Origin: Burkholderiaceae bacterium
GTDB taxonomy: Bacteria > Pseudomonadota > Gammaproteobacteria > Burkholderiales > Burkholderiaceae
DNA length: 50,134 nt
Assembly (NCBI GenBank): GCA_947472645.1
Contig: CANJBQ010000017.1
Span: forward strand, 1 to 50,134
Direction of reading: 5' to 3'
In this document: piece after piece, positions 27,971 to 36,436 of the stretch
How positions within the stretch are numbered: the first letter of the stretch is position 1
Layout: every line of letters begins with the position of its first letter
Notes under the pieces: model-generated
Told to the model about the DNA's origin: nothing
Database searches by the model: none
What the model saw: the letters and a program-made list of their open reading frames with translations, nothing else
Program-made: the position numbers and the translations under genes

Positions 27971-28447
27971 TTAGTTAGAGGGGCTCATAACTTTAGCCGC
28001 CTCTTGAATCGCTATAACGATATTGTGATAACCAGTACAGCGACATAAATTTCCATCGAGTTGTTCGCGGATGACTTCTTTACTGGGGTTGGGGTAGTTG
28101 TTGACAAGATCAATCGCGCTCATAATCATTCCTGGGGTGCAATAACCACATTGCAAACCATGATGTGTTTTAAACGCCTCTTGCATTGGATGTAATTTGT
28201 CATCAGATGCAACTCCTTCAATTGTCGTAATAGTTGCACCTTGTGCCTGCATTGCTAAAATGCTACAACTTTTGATTGCCCGACCATTTAAATGAATCGT
28301 ACATGCACCACATTGAGCGGTATCGCAGCCAATGTGAGTACCTGTCAGTCGACAATGATCTCGGATAAAGTTCACTAATAGTGTTCTCTCTTCAACTTCA
28401 TGTTGGACATTTTGGCCATTAATGATCATCGATACTTGGATGCTCAT
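27971..28447 (-). CDS. Molybdenum hydroxylase, [2Fe-2S] small subunit
   Basis: This 158-residue CoxS-type subunit has two [2Fe-2S] sites. The plant-ferredoxin motif uses Cys41, Cys46, Cys49 and Cys61. The helical C-terminal domain uses Cys100, Cys103, Cys135 and Cys137 (CGYCTPG and CRCTGY). It conducts electrons from the molybdopterin site to FAD. AAGGAG precedes the start. The gene sits 17 bases upstream of the FAD subunit and downstream of the ABC transporter genes. Confidence 0.96.
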   Translation of the reverse strand: MSIQVSMIINGQNVQHEVEERTLLVNFIRDHCRLTGTHIGCDTAQCGACTIHLNGRAIKSCSILAMQAQGATITTIEGVASDDKLHPMQEAFKTHHGLQCGYCTPGMIMSAIDLVNNYPNPSKEVIREQLDGNLCRCTGYHNIVIAIQEAAKVMSPSN

Positions 28448-28480
28448 AGATCATCTCCTTTTTAAAAATAGTGATTAATT

Positions 28481-29242
28481 TTAATCTATTACTTTGATCT
28501 CTTTTTGGAAGATTTCAAGACATTGTCCTTTGACTTGATTAAATAGTTCTGATGTTAGGGTAAGTGGTTGACGAGGTCTTGGCGCATTAAATTCAATTTC
28601 TCGTGCAATTTGGGTAGGTCGACGTGTCAACATGAGAATGTGATCGGACAAATACACTGCCTCATCAAGATCATGAGAAACAAGAATCATCGTTGTTTTA
28701 GTGGCTTCAAAAATAGCCTGCAGTTTATCGCGCATAAACAGAGTCATTTCATAATCGAGTGCGGAAAATGGTTCATCCAAAAAAAGTACTTCAGGATTAG
28801 GTGCTAGAGCTCGCATGATTGAAATTAATTGCTGTTGTCCCCCTGATAGTTCGTAGGGGTATCGATTTAAATCAAACCGCACATCGAATGATTGAATTAA
28901 CTCTTGGGTTCTAGCCTCGATTTCACCTGATGATTTTTTAGCAATTTGGAGAGGATATTTAATATTATCGATCGCTTTTTTCCATGGGAAAAGTGCGTCG
29001 CGGTAATTTTGAAAGACATAGCCTATAACTGTTTGAGACAATGTTTTACCATCGAAGAGGACTTCTCCAGCATCCATAGGCGTCAGTCCGGAAATCATAT
29101 TGATTAAAGTAGATTTACCACAACCATTTGGACCAAAGATAGAGGTAATTTTTCCGTGAGAAAAATCAAGATTAAAATCTGAGTATAGGGGTTGCCCAGC
29201 AAAAGTTTTACTCAACCCACGAATTTTGATATGTGCCGTCAT
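28481..29242 (-). CDS. ABC transporter ATP-binding protein (nitrate/taurine/pyrimidine type)
   Basis: This 253-residue ATPase has Walker A GPNGCGKST (37-45), a Q-loop Gln near 78, the signature LSGGQ (132-136), Walker B VLFLDEP (152-158) and the switch His in LVSHDLDEA. It resembles SsuB/TauB/ThiZ, which energise import of sulfonates, taurine or pyrimidine precursors. It is the third gene of an operon with the binding protein and permease, and is followed by the molybdenum hydroxylase subunits. Import of the N-heterocycle substrate is therefore likely. Confidence 0.95.
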   Translation of the reverse strand: MTAHIKIRGLSKTFAGQPLYSDFNLDFSHGKITSIFGPNGCGKSTLINMISGLTPMDAGEVLFDGKTLSQTVIGYVFQNYRDALFPWKKAIDNIKYPLQIAKKSSGEIEARTQELIQSFDVRFDLNRYPYELSGGQQQLISIMRALAPNPEVLFLDEPFSALDYEMTLFMRDKLQAIFEATKTTMILVSHDLDEAVYLSDHILMLTRRPTQIAREIEFNAPRPRQPLTLTSELFNQVKGQCLEIFQKEIKVID

Positions 29243-29272
29243 AATAAATTGATTAAATTTCGAAATACACGT

Positions 29273-30046
29273 TTATTTTCCACCCCAATGGACAAAGTGT
29301 CTTTCTGCAAGAATGAAGAGAAGATTTAATCCATAACCTAGTGCCCCTGCACTAAAAATGGTGGCGTACATTTCCGGCATATTAAAAATCATTTGAGCAT
29401 TAATGACGCGTTGACCCAATCCATCTGTGGAGCCAATGAACATTTCTGCAACAATCACAATCACTAGTGAAAACGAGATACCTGAACGCATACCAACAAA
29501 TGTTTGAGGGAGGGATTCGAGCAGGGTTACTCCACATAAAATCTTCAGACTAGATGCACCCATGACTCGTGCCGCAGCCTGTCTAACTTTTCTAGCGTTC
29601 ATAACTCCATAGGCAGTATTAAATAAAATTAAAAGACCAGCACCAAAAGCAGCTACTGCAATTTTCGTGTTTTCTCCAACCCCTAAAATCACTAAAAAGA
29701 GTGGAAATAAAGCTGATGCAGGTGTTGATCGAAAAAAATCAATCACAAATTCGCAGGAACGATAAATGCGTTCAGAGCTACCCAAAATAAGTCCAAGTGG
29801 AACGCAGACAAGTACGGCAATTAAAAAGGCATAAATCGTTCGACGAATAGTGATGATCATATCGAGGGACAAGGTCCCACTTGTTATCCCAGTCCACATG
29901 GCTTTTCCTGCGGCAAGTGGAGAGGGCAATAAGAATGGATCGACTAATTTTAATGTGGTGGACAACCACCAAATTAAAACAAAGGCCACAGCCCCAATCA
30001 ATGGTACAAGGGGCTCTAGAAATCTTTTATAAGGCATCAAAATCAT
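29273..30046 (-). CDS. ABC transporter permease (SsuC/TauC type)
   Basis: This 257-residue inner-membrane protein has about six membrane segments. The BPD-transp-1 coupling loop is in RKVRQAAARVMGASSLKIL, a variant of the EAA motif that contacts the ATPase. An N-terminal segment AFVLIWWLSTTLKL precedes the core. It pairs with the ATPase at 28481 and the binding protein at 30053, which end and start within 30 bases of it. The likely role is passage of the imported N-heterocycle across the inner membrane. Confidence 0.94.
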   Translation of the reverse strand: MILMPYKRFLEPLVPLIGAVAFVLIWWLSTTLKLVDPFLLPSPLAAGKAMWTGITSGTLSLDMIITIRRTIYAFLIAVLVCVPLGLILGSSERIYRSCEFVIDFFRSTPASALFPLFLVILGVGENTKIAVAAFGAGLLILFNTAYGVMNARKVRQAAARVMGASSLKILCGVTLLESLPQTFVGMRSGISFSLVIVIVAEMFIGSTDGLGQRVINAQMIFNMPEMYATIFSAGALGYGLNLLFILAERHFVHWGGK

Positions 30047-30052
30047 TGAAAA

Positions 30053-31021
30053 TTAATAGACCTTTAAGAATGATTTGGCGTCAATTTTTTCTTTTACTAA
30101 ACCATATGTTGTCGCTTGATCAATTAAGTTCTGAAAATCAGCTAGATCTTGAGGTTTTAAATCACGGATCATATTGTAGTGAGATAAAGGTACCGTTTGA
30201 GCAATGCTAGCGGATGTGTTCATGTACTTCACTAGCAAATCGCGGGCTTTAGGATCATTGTTACCATCATTTAATGCTTTTGCCCAGGCTCGAGCAAATC
30301 TTTCCGCAGCTTGTGGATACTCTTTAATAAATTTAGAACTGAGTACACCACCACCTAGAACAGCGCAGGCATCAGGTCTGCCTAACATGTATTTAGCAAT
30401 AACACCACTTTCTAGTTTGCGACCAACTCCCTGTGAAACCATCATACTAACGATTGGTTCAAGTGTATAAGCAGCATCAAATTGACCAGACTGTAAACCA
30501 CCGATATGCACGCTCATTTGTTGTTCTTGCATTTGATAATCTTTTTCATCTAAGCCAACTGCTTTAAGAACGCCTTTAGCCACGAAGAGATTACCTGGGC
30601 CAGGTGCAGACATAATACGTTTTCCCTTTAAGTCGGCCAAGGTTTTAATTGGGCTATTGACTGGAACAACGTAAGCCTCTAGTTGGTATTTCACGTTTTG
30701 GCAATTTAAAGAAATATACTTCAATGTATCCGGTCTTAAGGCATTAATGTTCGCACCTTCAAGAGATAGTAGGTTAGATCCCGCATCTAAATCACCAGTA
30801 ACAATTCCTTGAACAACTAAAGGTTGAGTGGCTAAGGGTATTCCCTCAACATCGAGACCCTCTGCTGCAAAATAACCTCGCTCTTTAGCAATGAAGTATG
30901 GAAGTGCTGATGAAGCAATAAAAAGACCCATTTTCATTTTTTGTTGAGCCATCGTTAAAGAAGAAAAACTAGCCAACAACAATATGATGAAAGAGATTAA
31001 ACAATTTTTCTTGAGGTTCAT
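30053..31021 (-). CDS. ABC transporter substrate-binding protein (NMT1/SsuA-like)
   Basis: This 322-residue protein has a signal peptide of about 25 residues (ending TMAQQ). A two-lobe periplasmic binding domain of the NMT1/THI5/SsuA class follows, with GLFIASSALPYFIAKERGYF near the N-terminus and a hinge LADLKGKRIMSAPGPGN. THI5-like relatives bind pyrimidines such as formylaminopyrimidine, others bind sulfonates or nitrate. As the first gene of the operon with the hydroxylase subunits and the barbiturase-family enzyme, its ligand is probably the pathway substrate. Divergent from it by 126 bases is the hydroxylase large-subunit gene. Confidence 0.92.
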   Translation of the reverse strand: MNLKKNCLISFIILLLASFSSLTMAQQKMKMGLFIASSALPYFIAKERGYFAAEGLDVEGIPLATQPLVVQGIVTGDLDAGSNLLSLEGANINALRPDTLKYISLNCQNVKYQLEAYVVPVNSPIKTLADLKGKRIMSAPGPGNLFVAKGVLKAVGLDEKDYQMQEQQMSVHIGGLQSGQFDAAYTLEPIVSMMVSQGVGRKLESGVIAKYMLGRPDACAVLGGGVLSSKFIKEYPQAAERFARAWAKALNDGNNDPKARDLLVKYMNTSASIAQTVPLSHYNMIRDLKPQDLADFQNLIDQATTYGLVKEKIDAKSFLKVY

Positions 31022-31057
31022 AAAAGCTCCGATTTGTAATTTTTGGAATTTCTTGTG

Positions 31058-31067
31058 TGGATATCCA
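31058..31067. promoter_or_regulatory. TGGATATCCA palindrome in the shared divergent promoter
   Basis: The 126-base gap between the ABC binding-protein gene (minus) and the hydroxylase large-subunit gene (plus) holds the perfect 10-bp palindrome TGGATATCCA, 37 bases ahead of the binding-protein start. It lies where one regulator could control both operons, which together encode a single enzyme. The motif is short and the binding protein unknown, so this is tentative. Confidence 0.3.
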
Positions 31068-31147
31068 AACTAAGATAACATTATTTTGAATCTTTAGGTT
31101 ATTAAGTTAACATATTTTTAAGTCCCATTATTAATTGAAAGAATTAA

Positions 31148-33538
31148 ATGCATCCACAAGGAATTGGTCAAGCAGTATTACGAAGAGAAGATAACCGTCT
31201 GTTAAAAGGTCGAGGTCAATTTGTCGCCGATATTCTTCATGAAAATACATATTACTGTGCTTTCTTACGCTCGCCTCATGCGCATGCACTTATTAAGAGC
31301 ATTAATGTTTCGGCTGCACAAAAATCTCTAGGGGTTATTACTGTATTTACTGGACAAGACTTATTTAACGATGGTGTCGGTAAAATGACACCGCTGTGGA
31401 TGATTCCCGGCGCAAATGGGACGCAAATGAATGAGCCCCCACGTTATTCCATTACAGTGGATCGCGTACGTCACGTGGGTGAAATAGTGGCGATGGTCGT
31501 TGCTAAGACAGTTCATCAAGCCATTGATGCCACTGAATTGATAGAGGTAGATTATCAAGTATTAGATTCTGTGGTGAACGTTGAGAAAGCCGCAGATGCT
31601 TCTGCTCCACAACTTCATGATCAAGCGCCTAATAATCTTTGTGTCAAGTTTCACCGTGGCGCCAAAGACCCTGTAGATGCTGCCTTTGCAAAGGCAGCAC
31701 ATCAGATTCGTGTAGAAATTAAGAATCATCGCATTGTTTGTGCTGCCCTCGAACCAAGGGCTGTTGTTGCTCAGGTATCAGCTTCTCTTGGTGATGATGG
31801 ACACGAGCTCACAATATGGTCAGCGACACAGGTTCCTCACCATATTCGTAAGCTGACATCAGAGCAATTGAATCTACCAGAAAACTCAATACGTGTGATT
31901 GCTCCAGATGTTGGTGGTGGTTTTGGTACTAAAGGTAAGTTATATCCTGAAGAAACTATTTTGGCTTGGGCTTGTAAGAAATTAAAGGCCACATTAAAGT
32001 GGACATCAACGCGAAGTGAAGCATTTATTAGTGACTATCAAGCTCGTGATCATATGACCACTGCTGAAATGGCTCTGGATGAAAACGGCTATATTTTAGG
32101 CGTTAGGGTTAAAACTTTTGCGGCAGTTGGTGCATACATTTCTACTGTTGGCGCTGCAGTTCCAACGACGGTTTACACCGCTGTTTTATCTGGTCCATAT
32201 AAGATCCCAGCGGTTTTTGCAGAAGTTGATGCGATGTTTACTAATACGGTTCCAACGGATGCTTATCGTGGAGCAGGACGTCCCGAAGCGTGTTTCGTTT
32301 TAGAGCGATTAATCGAAGAGGCGGCTGTTCAAACTGGCATGGACCGCATGGAATTACGCCGTAAAAATTTCATTAAGTCTAGTGAGATGCCTTACGCTAC
32401 CCCGTTAGGTCCAATTTATGATAGTGGAGATTTTCAACGGCTATTTGACAGAGCCCTCGTTGTTTCTGATTTTGCTGGTTTTGAAAAACGCCGCGCACTT
32501 TCAAAAGAAAATGGCATGATACGCGGTTTTGGTATTTGTTATTTTCTAGAAAGTTCTGGAGTAGCTCCTTCTAAATATGCCGGAATGTTCGGTGCAAGAG
32601 CAGGTTTTTTTGATTCGGCTGATATCCGTGTATCTGCTGATGGAAGTATTCTTTTGATGTGCGGCACGCATAGTCATGGTCAAGCACATGCGACAACATT
32701 TCCTCAAGTCATTGCTTCAATCATAGGTCTACCTTTATCCATGATTGAGTTGGTTGAAGGTGATACTGGCAGAGTACCTTATGGAACAGGAACCTTTGGT
32801 TCGAGATCAATGGTGATTGCTGGTGGAGCAATTACAATGGCTTGCACGAAAATTTTGAATAAATCAAAATTACTTGCAGCTCATCTTCTTGCATGTGATG
32901 TAGCTGATATTGAACATCAGATCATTGATAACCTGGGTTATTTTGTGTGCAAAAAATCAAAAGAAAAATTAGATTGGTATCAGGTTTCTCGCGCTGCTAC
33001 TTATGCACATAATTTACCTCTTGGAATGGAGCCTGTTCTTCACGAAAATGCTTTTTTTGATCCTCCTAATTTAACCTGGTCAAATGGAGCCCAAGCCTGT
33101 GAAATAGAGATTGATCCACAAACTGGTGTTACGAAATTATTGTCTTATATTGCTATTGATGATGTAGGTACAGTGATTAATCCAATGATTGTAGAAGGGC
33201 AAGTGCATGGCGCGATTGCTCAGGGTATTGGCCAAGCTTTATTTGAAAGTGCCATTTATGAACCTGACTCTGGTCAAATCATGACAGGCTCTTTTATGGA
33301 TTATGCAATGCCAAGAGCCGATATATTGCCAGACTTTATTTCTGAAGCAGATGAAACTCAGCCTTGTACACACAACCCCCTAGGTGTGAAGGGGTGTGGT
33401 GAATCAGGAACCATTGGTGCTCCTGCGGCAATCACCAGTGCCATGATAGATGCCTTAGGCTCTATCGGTGTGAAGGGCGTTGAAATGCCATTTACCTCGA
33501 ATAAAATTTGGCATGCCCTCAGAAGAAACTCAGCATGA
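31148..33538 (+). CDS. Molybdenum hydroxylase, catalytic large subunit
   Basis: This 796-residue subunit of the xanthine dehydrogenase/CoxL superfamily binds the molybdopterin cofactor. GGGFGTKG and AYRGAGR (372-378) are molybdopterin-contacting segments. Glu752 in GCGESGTIGAPAA is the catalytic base. AYRGAGR, not AYRCSFR, means it is not a form I CO dehydrogenase. The enzyme should hydroxylate a ring carbon next to nitrogen, or an aldehyde. The other two subunits are on the divergent operon with a barbiturase-family gene, so a uracil/thymine dehydrogenase-like activity is a good hypothesis. Its stop overlaps the start of the MmgE/PrpD gene (ATGA). Confidence 0.93.
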   Translation: MHPQGIGQAVLRREDNRLLKGRGQFVADILHENTYYCAFLRSPHAHALIKSINVSAAQKSLGVITVFTGQDLFNDGVGKMTPLWMIPGANGTQMNEPPRYSITVDRVRHVGEIVAMVVAKTVHQAIDATELIEVDYQVLDSVVNVEKAADASAPQLHDQAPNNLCVKFHRGAKDPVDAAFAKAAHQIRVEIKNHRIVCAALEPRAVVAQVSASLGDDGHELTIWSATQVPHHIRKLTSEQLNLPENSIRVIAPDVGGGFGTKGKLYPEETILAWACKKLKATLKWTSTRSEAFISDYQARDHMTTAEMALDENGYILGVRVKTFAAVGAYISTVGAAVPTTVYTAVLSGPYKIPAVFAEVDAMFTNTVPTDAYRGAGRPEACFVLERLIEEAAVQTGMDRMELRRKNFIKSSEMPYATPLGPIYDSGDFQRLFDRALVVSDFAGFEKRRALSKENGMIRGFGICYFLESSGVAPSKYAGMFGARAGFFDSADIRVSADGSILLMCGTHSHGQAHATTFPQVIASIIGLPLSMIELVEGDTGRVPYGTGTFGSRSMVIAGGAITMACTKILNKSKLLAAHLLACDVADIEHQIIDNLGYFVCKKSKEKLDWYQVSRAATYAHNLPLGMEPVLHENAFFDPPNLTWSNGAQACEIEIDPQTGVTKLLSYIAIDDVGTVINPMIVEGQVHGAIAQGIGQALFESAIYEPDSGQIMTGSFMDYAMPRADILPDFISEADETQPCTHNPLGVKGCGESGTIGAPAAITSAMIDALGSIGVKGVEMPFTSNKIWHALRRNSA

Positions 33539-34935
33539 ATGTGGCCAATCAACTGGATATTAAAAATAGCATAGCGGACAATTTATTCAAGTTATCAGAT
33601 TGGGCAACCAGTCTTCGCTATGAGGATATACCAAATCAAGTTTTACAACATGCCGTTTTAATTCTTGGCGATAACATCGCTGCAACTCTATCAGCTTCTA
33701 ATGAACCTGAAGTAAATACTTATCATGGCCAATTGCTGAGTCAGAAAAGTAGTGAGACAGCAACAGTTTTTCGCAAGGGTGGGCCAAAGACTTCTTTAAT
33801 GAATGCGGCGCTTGCTAATGGATTAGCGATTACTTGGAACGAATTAGATGATGGATACACTAGAACTGCAGTCCATCCAGGGGCGCTCAGTCAACCCCTT
33901 ATTTTAGCTGCTGCTCAAGCTAATGATGTATCTGTACAAGAGATGTTGAGGGCAGTAGTTGTTGCCTATGAAATTGGAACGCGCTTTGCAAGGTCTTGGC
34001 CTGAGACTTTACCAAGGTTGCACCCTCATGGGGTATTTAATACAGTTTGTGCGGCTGCTGGATATGCTGCTCTAATGAAATTTGATAAAACACTTTTCAT
34101 GAATGCATTGACTGGTGCTTGCACAATGGTTTCACCTGGGCCTTATAGTCATCCGATTCAAGGGGCCTTAATTCGAAATGCTTGGCCTGCAGCAGGCGCT
34201 TGGTTAGGACACTTTGCCTGTGAGATGGCGCAAGCCAATATTTTTGGAACGCCTTCTGGGCCATATGATGTTTATCAGATGGGTTTTGGCGCAACTTCAA
34301 AACCAGAACACCTTTGCATGGATTTGAGTTCGGAATGGACGATTACTGCAGGCTACCATAAACTTTATGGCTCTTGTCATCATGCTCATGCTTCGATGGA
34401 AGCAATAGAAACAATTTTCAAATTACACCCTCAGCTTCGCGGGGGAGATGCGATTCACTCTGTACTTATAGAAGTTTCTAAAATGGGAATGAACTTTAAT
34501 AATGTAAATCCTGTCACAACCTTGGCGGCGAAGTTTTCGATTCCTCACGCCGTAGCTGCTACTATTATTAATGGTGCAAGTGCTACTGAAAATTTTTTAC
34601 ATGAAAGTATGTCCAATACCCAAATCGCTGCTGTCAGAAATAAAGTAGTGATGCAAGAAATGAAAGATGTTCGTCCTTGGCCTTATGATCGCCCTGCTAA
34701 AGTTACCATTGAATTAAAAAATGGAGACAAGATCTCAGAATTTTGTGAGGCAGCTCTAGGGAGTTCTGCAAGACCATTAGAGCGTCATACAGTCTTAGAA
34801 AAAATCTCCTTGTTATCGAAAGATTTGGCACCCAATCTACAAAAATCTGTTGTGTCTTTGGGCGAGCAGTTAGAAAAGAATCCACATTTGCCACTAAAAG
34901 CGAACGAGTGGATACTTTCTTTTTTTAATGAGTAA
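33535..34935 (+). CDS. MmgE/PrpD-family protein
   Basis: The start is ATG 33535, which overlaps the stop of the hydroxylase large-subunit gene by four bases; the longer frame from 33508 is not needed. The product has 466 residues. It has the all-helical N-terminal domain with ANGLAITWNELDDGYTRTAVHPG, where MmgE/PrpD enzymes place active-site Asp and His. The second alpha/beta domain includes AGYHKLYGSCHHAHASME. Family members dehydrate 2-methylcitrate or decarboxylate cis-aconitate. The sequence is not close to PrpD of the methylcitrate cycle as I recall it. Coupling to the hydroxylase suggests action on a pathway acid. The substrate is unknown. Confidence 0.85.
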   Translation: MNVANQLDIKNSIADNLFKLSDWATSLRYEDIPNQVLQHAVLILGDNIAATLSASNEPEVNTYHGQLLSQKSSETATVFRKGGPKTSLMNAALANGLAITWNELDDGYTRTAVHPGALSQPLILAAAQANDVSVQEMLRAVVVAYEIGTRFARSWPETLPRLHPHGVFNTVCAAAGYAALMKFDKTLFMNALTGACTMVSPGPYSHPIQGALIRNAWPAAGAWLGHFACEMAQANIFGTPSGPYDVYQMGFGATSKPEHLCMDLSSEWTITAGYHKLYGSCHHAHASMEAIETIFKLHPQLRGGDAIHSVLIEVSKMGMNFNNVNPVTTLAAKFSIPHAVAATIINGASATENFLHESMSNTQIAAVRNKVVMQEMKDVRPWPYDRPAKVTIELKNGDKISEFCEAALGSSARPLERHTVLEKISLLSKDLAPNLQKSVVSLGEQLEKNPHLPLKANEWILSFFNE

Positions 34936-34946
34936 TTCAACATTAA

Positions 34947-36410
34947 TTACAAAACTACATGGACGTTTTTGTGTTGTGAGTAGCTAAATAATTCATCAAA
35001 GCCTTCCTCACGACCGATGCCAGATTGTTTGTAGCCTCCAAAAGATGCTCCAATAAAATGACTACTAGAGTGATTAACCCAGACATACCCGGCTTGAACA
35101 CGACTAGCCGCACGATGCGCTTTTGAAAGATTTGTGGTCCAAATAGAGGCTGTTAAACCATATTCAACAGCATTTACTTGTTCGAACATTTGGTCTTCAT
35201 CATCCCACTGTATAACTGACAATATAGGGCCGAAAACTTCTTCATTAGCAATTCGCATATTCTGAGTAACCCCAGTAAAAATAGTGGGTTCAATAAACCA
35301 ACCATTTGCCAGTGAGGGTGTGCTCGGTACATTTCCACCATAAATGAGTTGTGCACCTTCTTGTTTTGCGATCTCGATATAGTTCATAATTTTTTCCCAT
35401 TGGGTTTTAGAAACTATAGACCCCATTGTGGTCGACATTTCAGTCGGTATGCCCGGCTTGTAATGCTTTACAGCTTGAAGAAGACCTTCTATGACTTGTT
35501 TATAGATTGAGGAGTGAACAAATAAGCGTGATGTAGAACCACAGCTTTGACCACACCAAGTAAAGTTCATCCCATTAATGGCGCCTGTAATTGCTTTATT
35601 GAGATCAGCATCAGGATAAATAATGCAGGCATTTTTACCACCCAATTCAAGAGTGACGTGTTTGAGTTTTTCGGCAGCTGCTTTTGCTATAGCGCGTCCA
35701 GTAGGAACGCTACCAATCAGCGATAAACGCGGGACTAATGGATGAGTGACGAGTGCTTGTCCACCTATAGCACCTGAGCTAATGATGTTAAGAACACCTG
35801 GTGGGAGAATTCCGTCAATCAGTTCCATCATACGATAGCTTGATAAAGGAGCCTGATAAGGAGGCTTCATAATGACTGTATTACCCGCAATTAATGGTGG
35901 AGCCATTTTTGCGGCTGTGAACATAATCGGGTGGTTATACGCAACAATACGTGCACAAACACCATAAGGCTCCCGTACCGAATAATTCAGGATGTCATCT
36001 CCCATTGGTAAAGTTTCGCCTTTGATTTCTGTAGCTAAGCCAGCATAAAAATCGATTTGAGTAGCAGCGATGAGTGCATCTCGTTGCATTTCACTAATCG
36101 GGTTACCGCAATTAGCTGCGTCGATCATAGCTAGTTCAAAAGCGTTTTCACGAAGTACTTCCGCAACCTTTTTTAATAGAGCAGCACGTTCTAGGGGTTT
36201 GAATTTTTTCCATACAGAAAAACCTGCGTGTGCAGCTTTAACTGCTGCGTCTACATCTTGTGCATTTGCTTCAGCGCATAAGCCTAAAGATTCCCCAGTC
36301 GCTGGGTTCATGGTTTCTAGATAACCGCCCATTGGTTGATGCCAAGATCCTCCATAATAAAGGTCACGATGCTTAGGAAGAAGTTGTAAATAGTTATTGG
36401 TATCTGACAT
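34947..36410 (-). CDS. NAD(P)-dependent aldehyde dehydrogenase
   Basis: This 487-residue enzyme has all catalytic residues of the ALDH superfamily: Asn159 (AYNHP), Glu255 (TLELGGKN) and Cys290 (WCGQSCGS). NEEVFGPI closes the coenzyme site. It resembles betaine-aldehyde or aromatic-aldehyde dehydrogenases. It is the last gene of a minus operon after a ThDP decarboxylase-like enzyme (gap 26 bases) and a Bug receptor. The set would import a 2-oxo acid, decarboxylate it to an aldehyde and oxidise the aldehyde to the acid. That scheme is inferred from order. Confidence 0.94.
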   Translation of the reverse strand: MSDTNNYLQLLPKHRDLYYGGSWHQPMGGYLETMNPATGESLGLCAEANAQDVDAAVKAAHAGFSVWKKFKPLERAALLKKVAEVLRENAFELAMIDAANCGNPISEMQRDALIAATQIDFYAGLATEIKGETLPMGDDILNYSVREPYGVCARIVAYNHPIMFTAAKMAPPLIAGNTVIMKPPYQAPLSSYRMMELIDGILPPGVLNIISSGAIGGQALVTHPLVPRLSLIGSVPTGRAIAKAAAEKLKHVTLELGGKNACIIYPDADLNKAITGAINGMNFTWCGQSCGSTSRLFVHSSIYKQVIEGLLQAVKHYKPGIPTEMSTTMGSIVSKTQWEKIMNYIEIAKQEGAQLIYGGNVPSTPSLANGWFIEPTIFTGVTQNMRIANEEVFGPILSVIQWDDEDQMFEQVNAVEYGLTASIWTTNLSKAHRAASRVQAGYVWVNHSSSHFIGASFGGYKQSGIGREEGFDELFSYSQHKNVHVVL

Positions 36411-36436
36411 TTGAAGTTACTCAATCATAGAAAAAA

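Noticed and set aside
31148..33538. Form I carbon monoxide dehydrogenase (CoxL)
   Set aside because: The active-site loop reads AYRGAGR rather than AYRCSFR, and the neighbours are a barbiturase-family enzyme and an ABC importer, not cox accessory genes.
33535..34935. 2-Methylcitrate dehydratase PrpD partnering PrpB at 22998
   Set aside because: The N-terminal and substrate-loop sequences do not match PrpD closely, and the gene is coupled to the molybdenum hydroxylase, about 10 kb from prpB.
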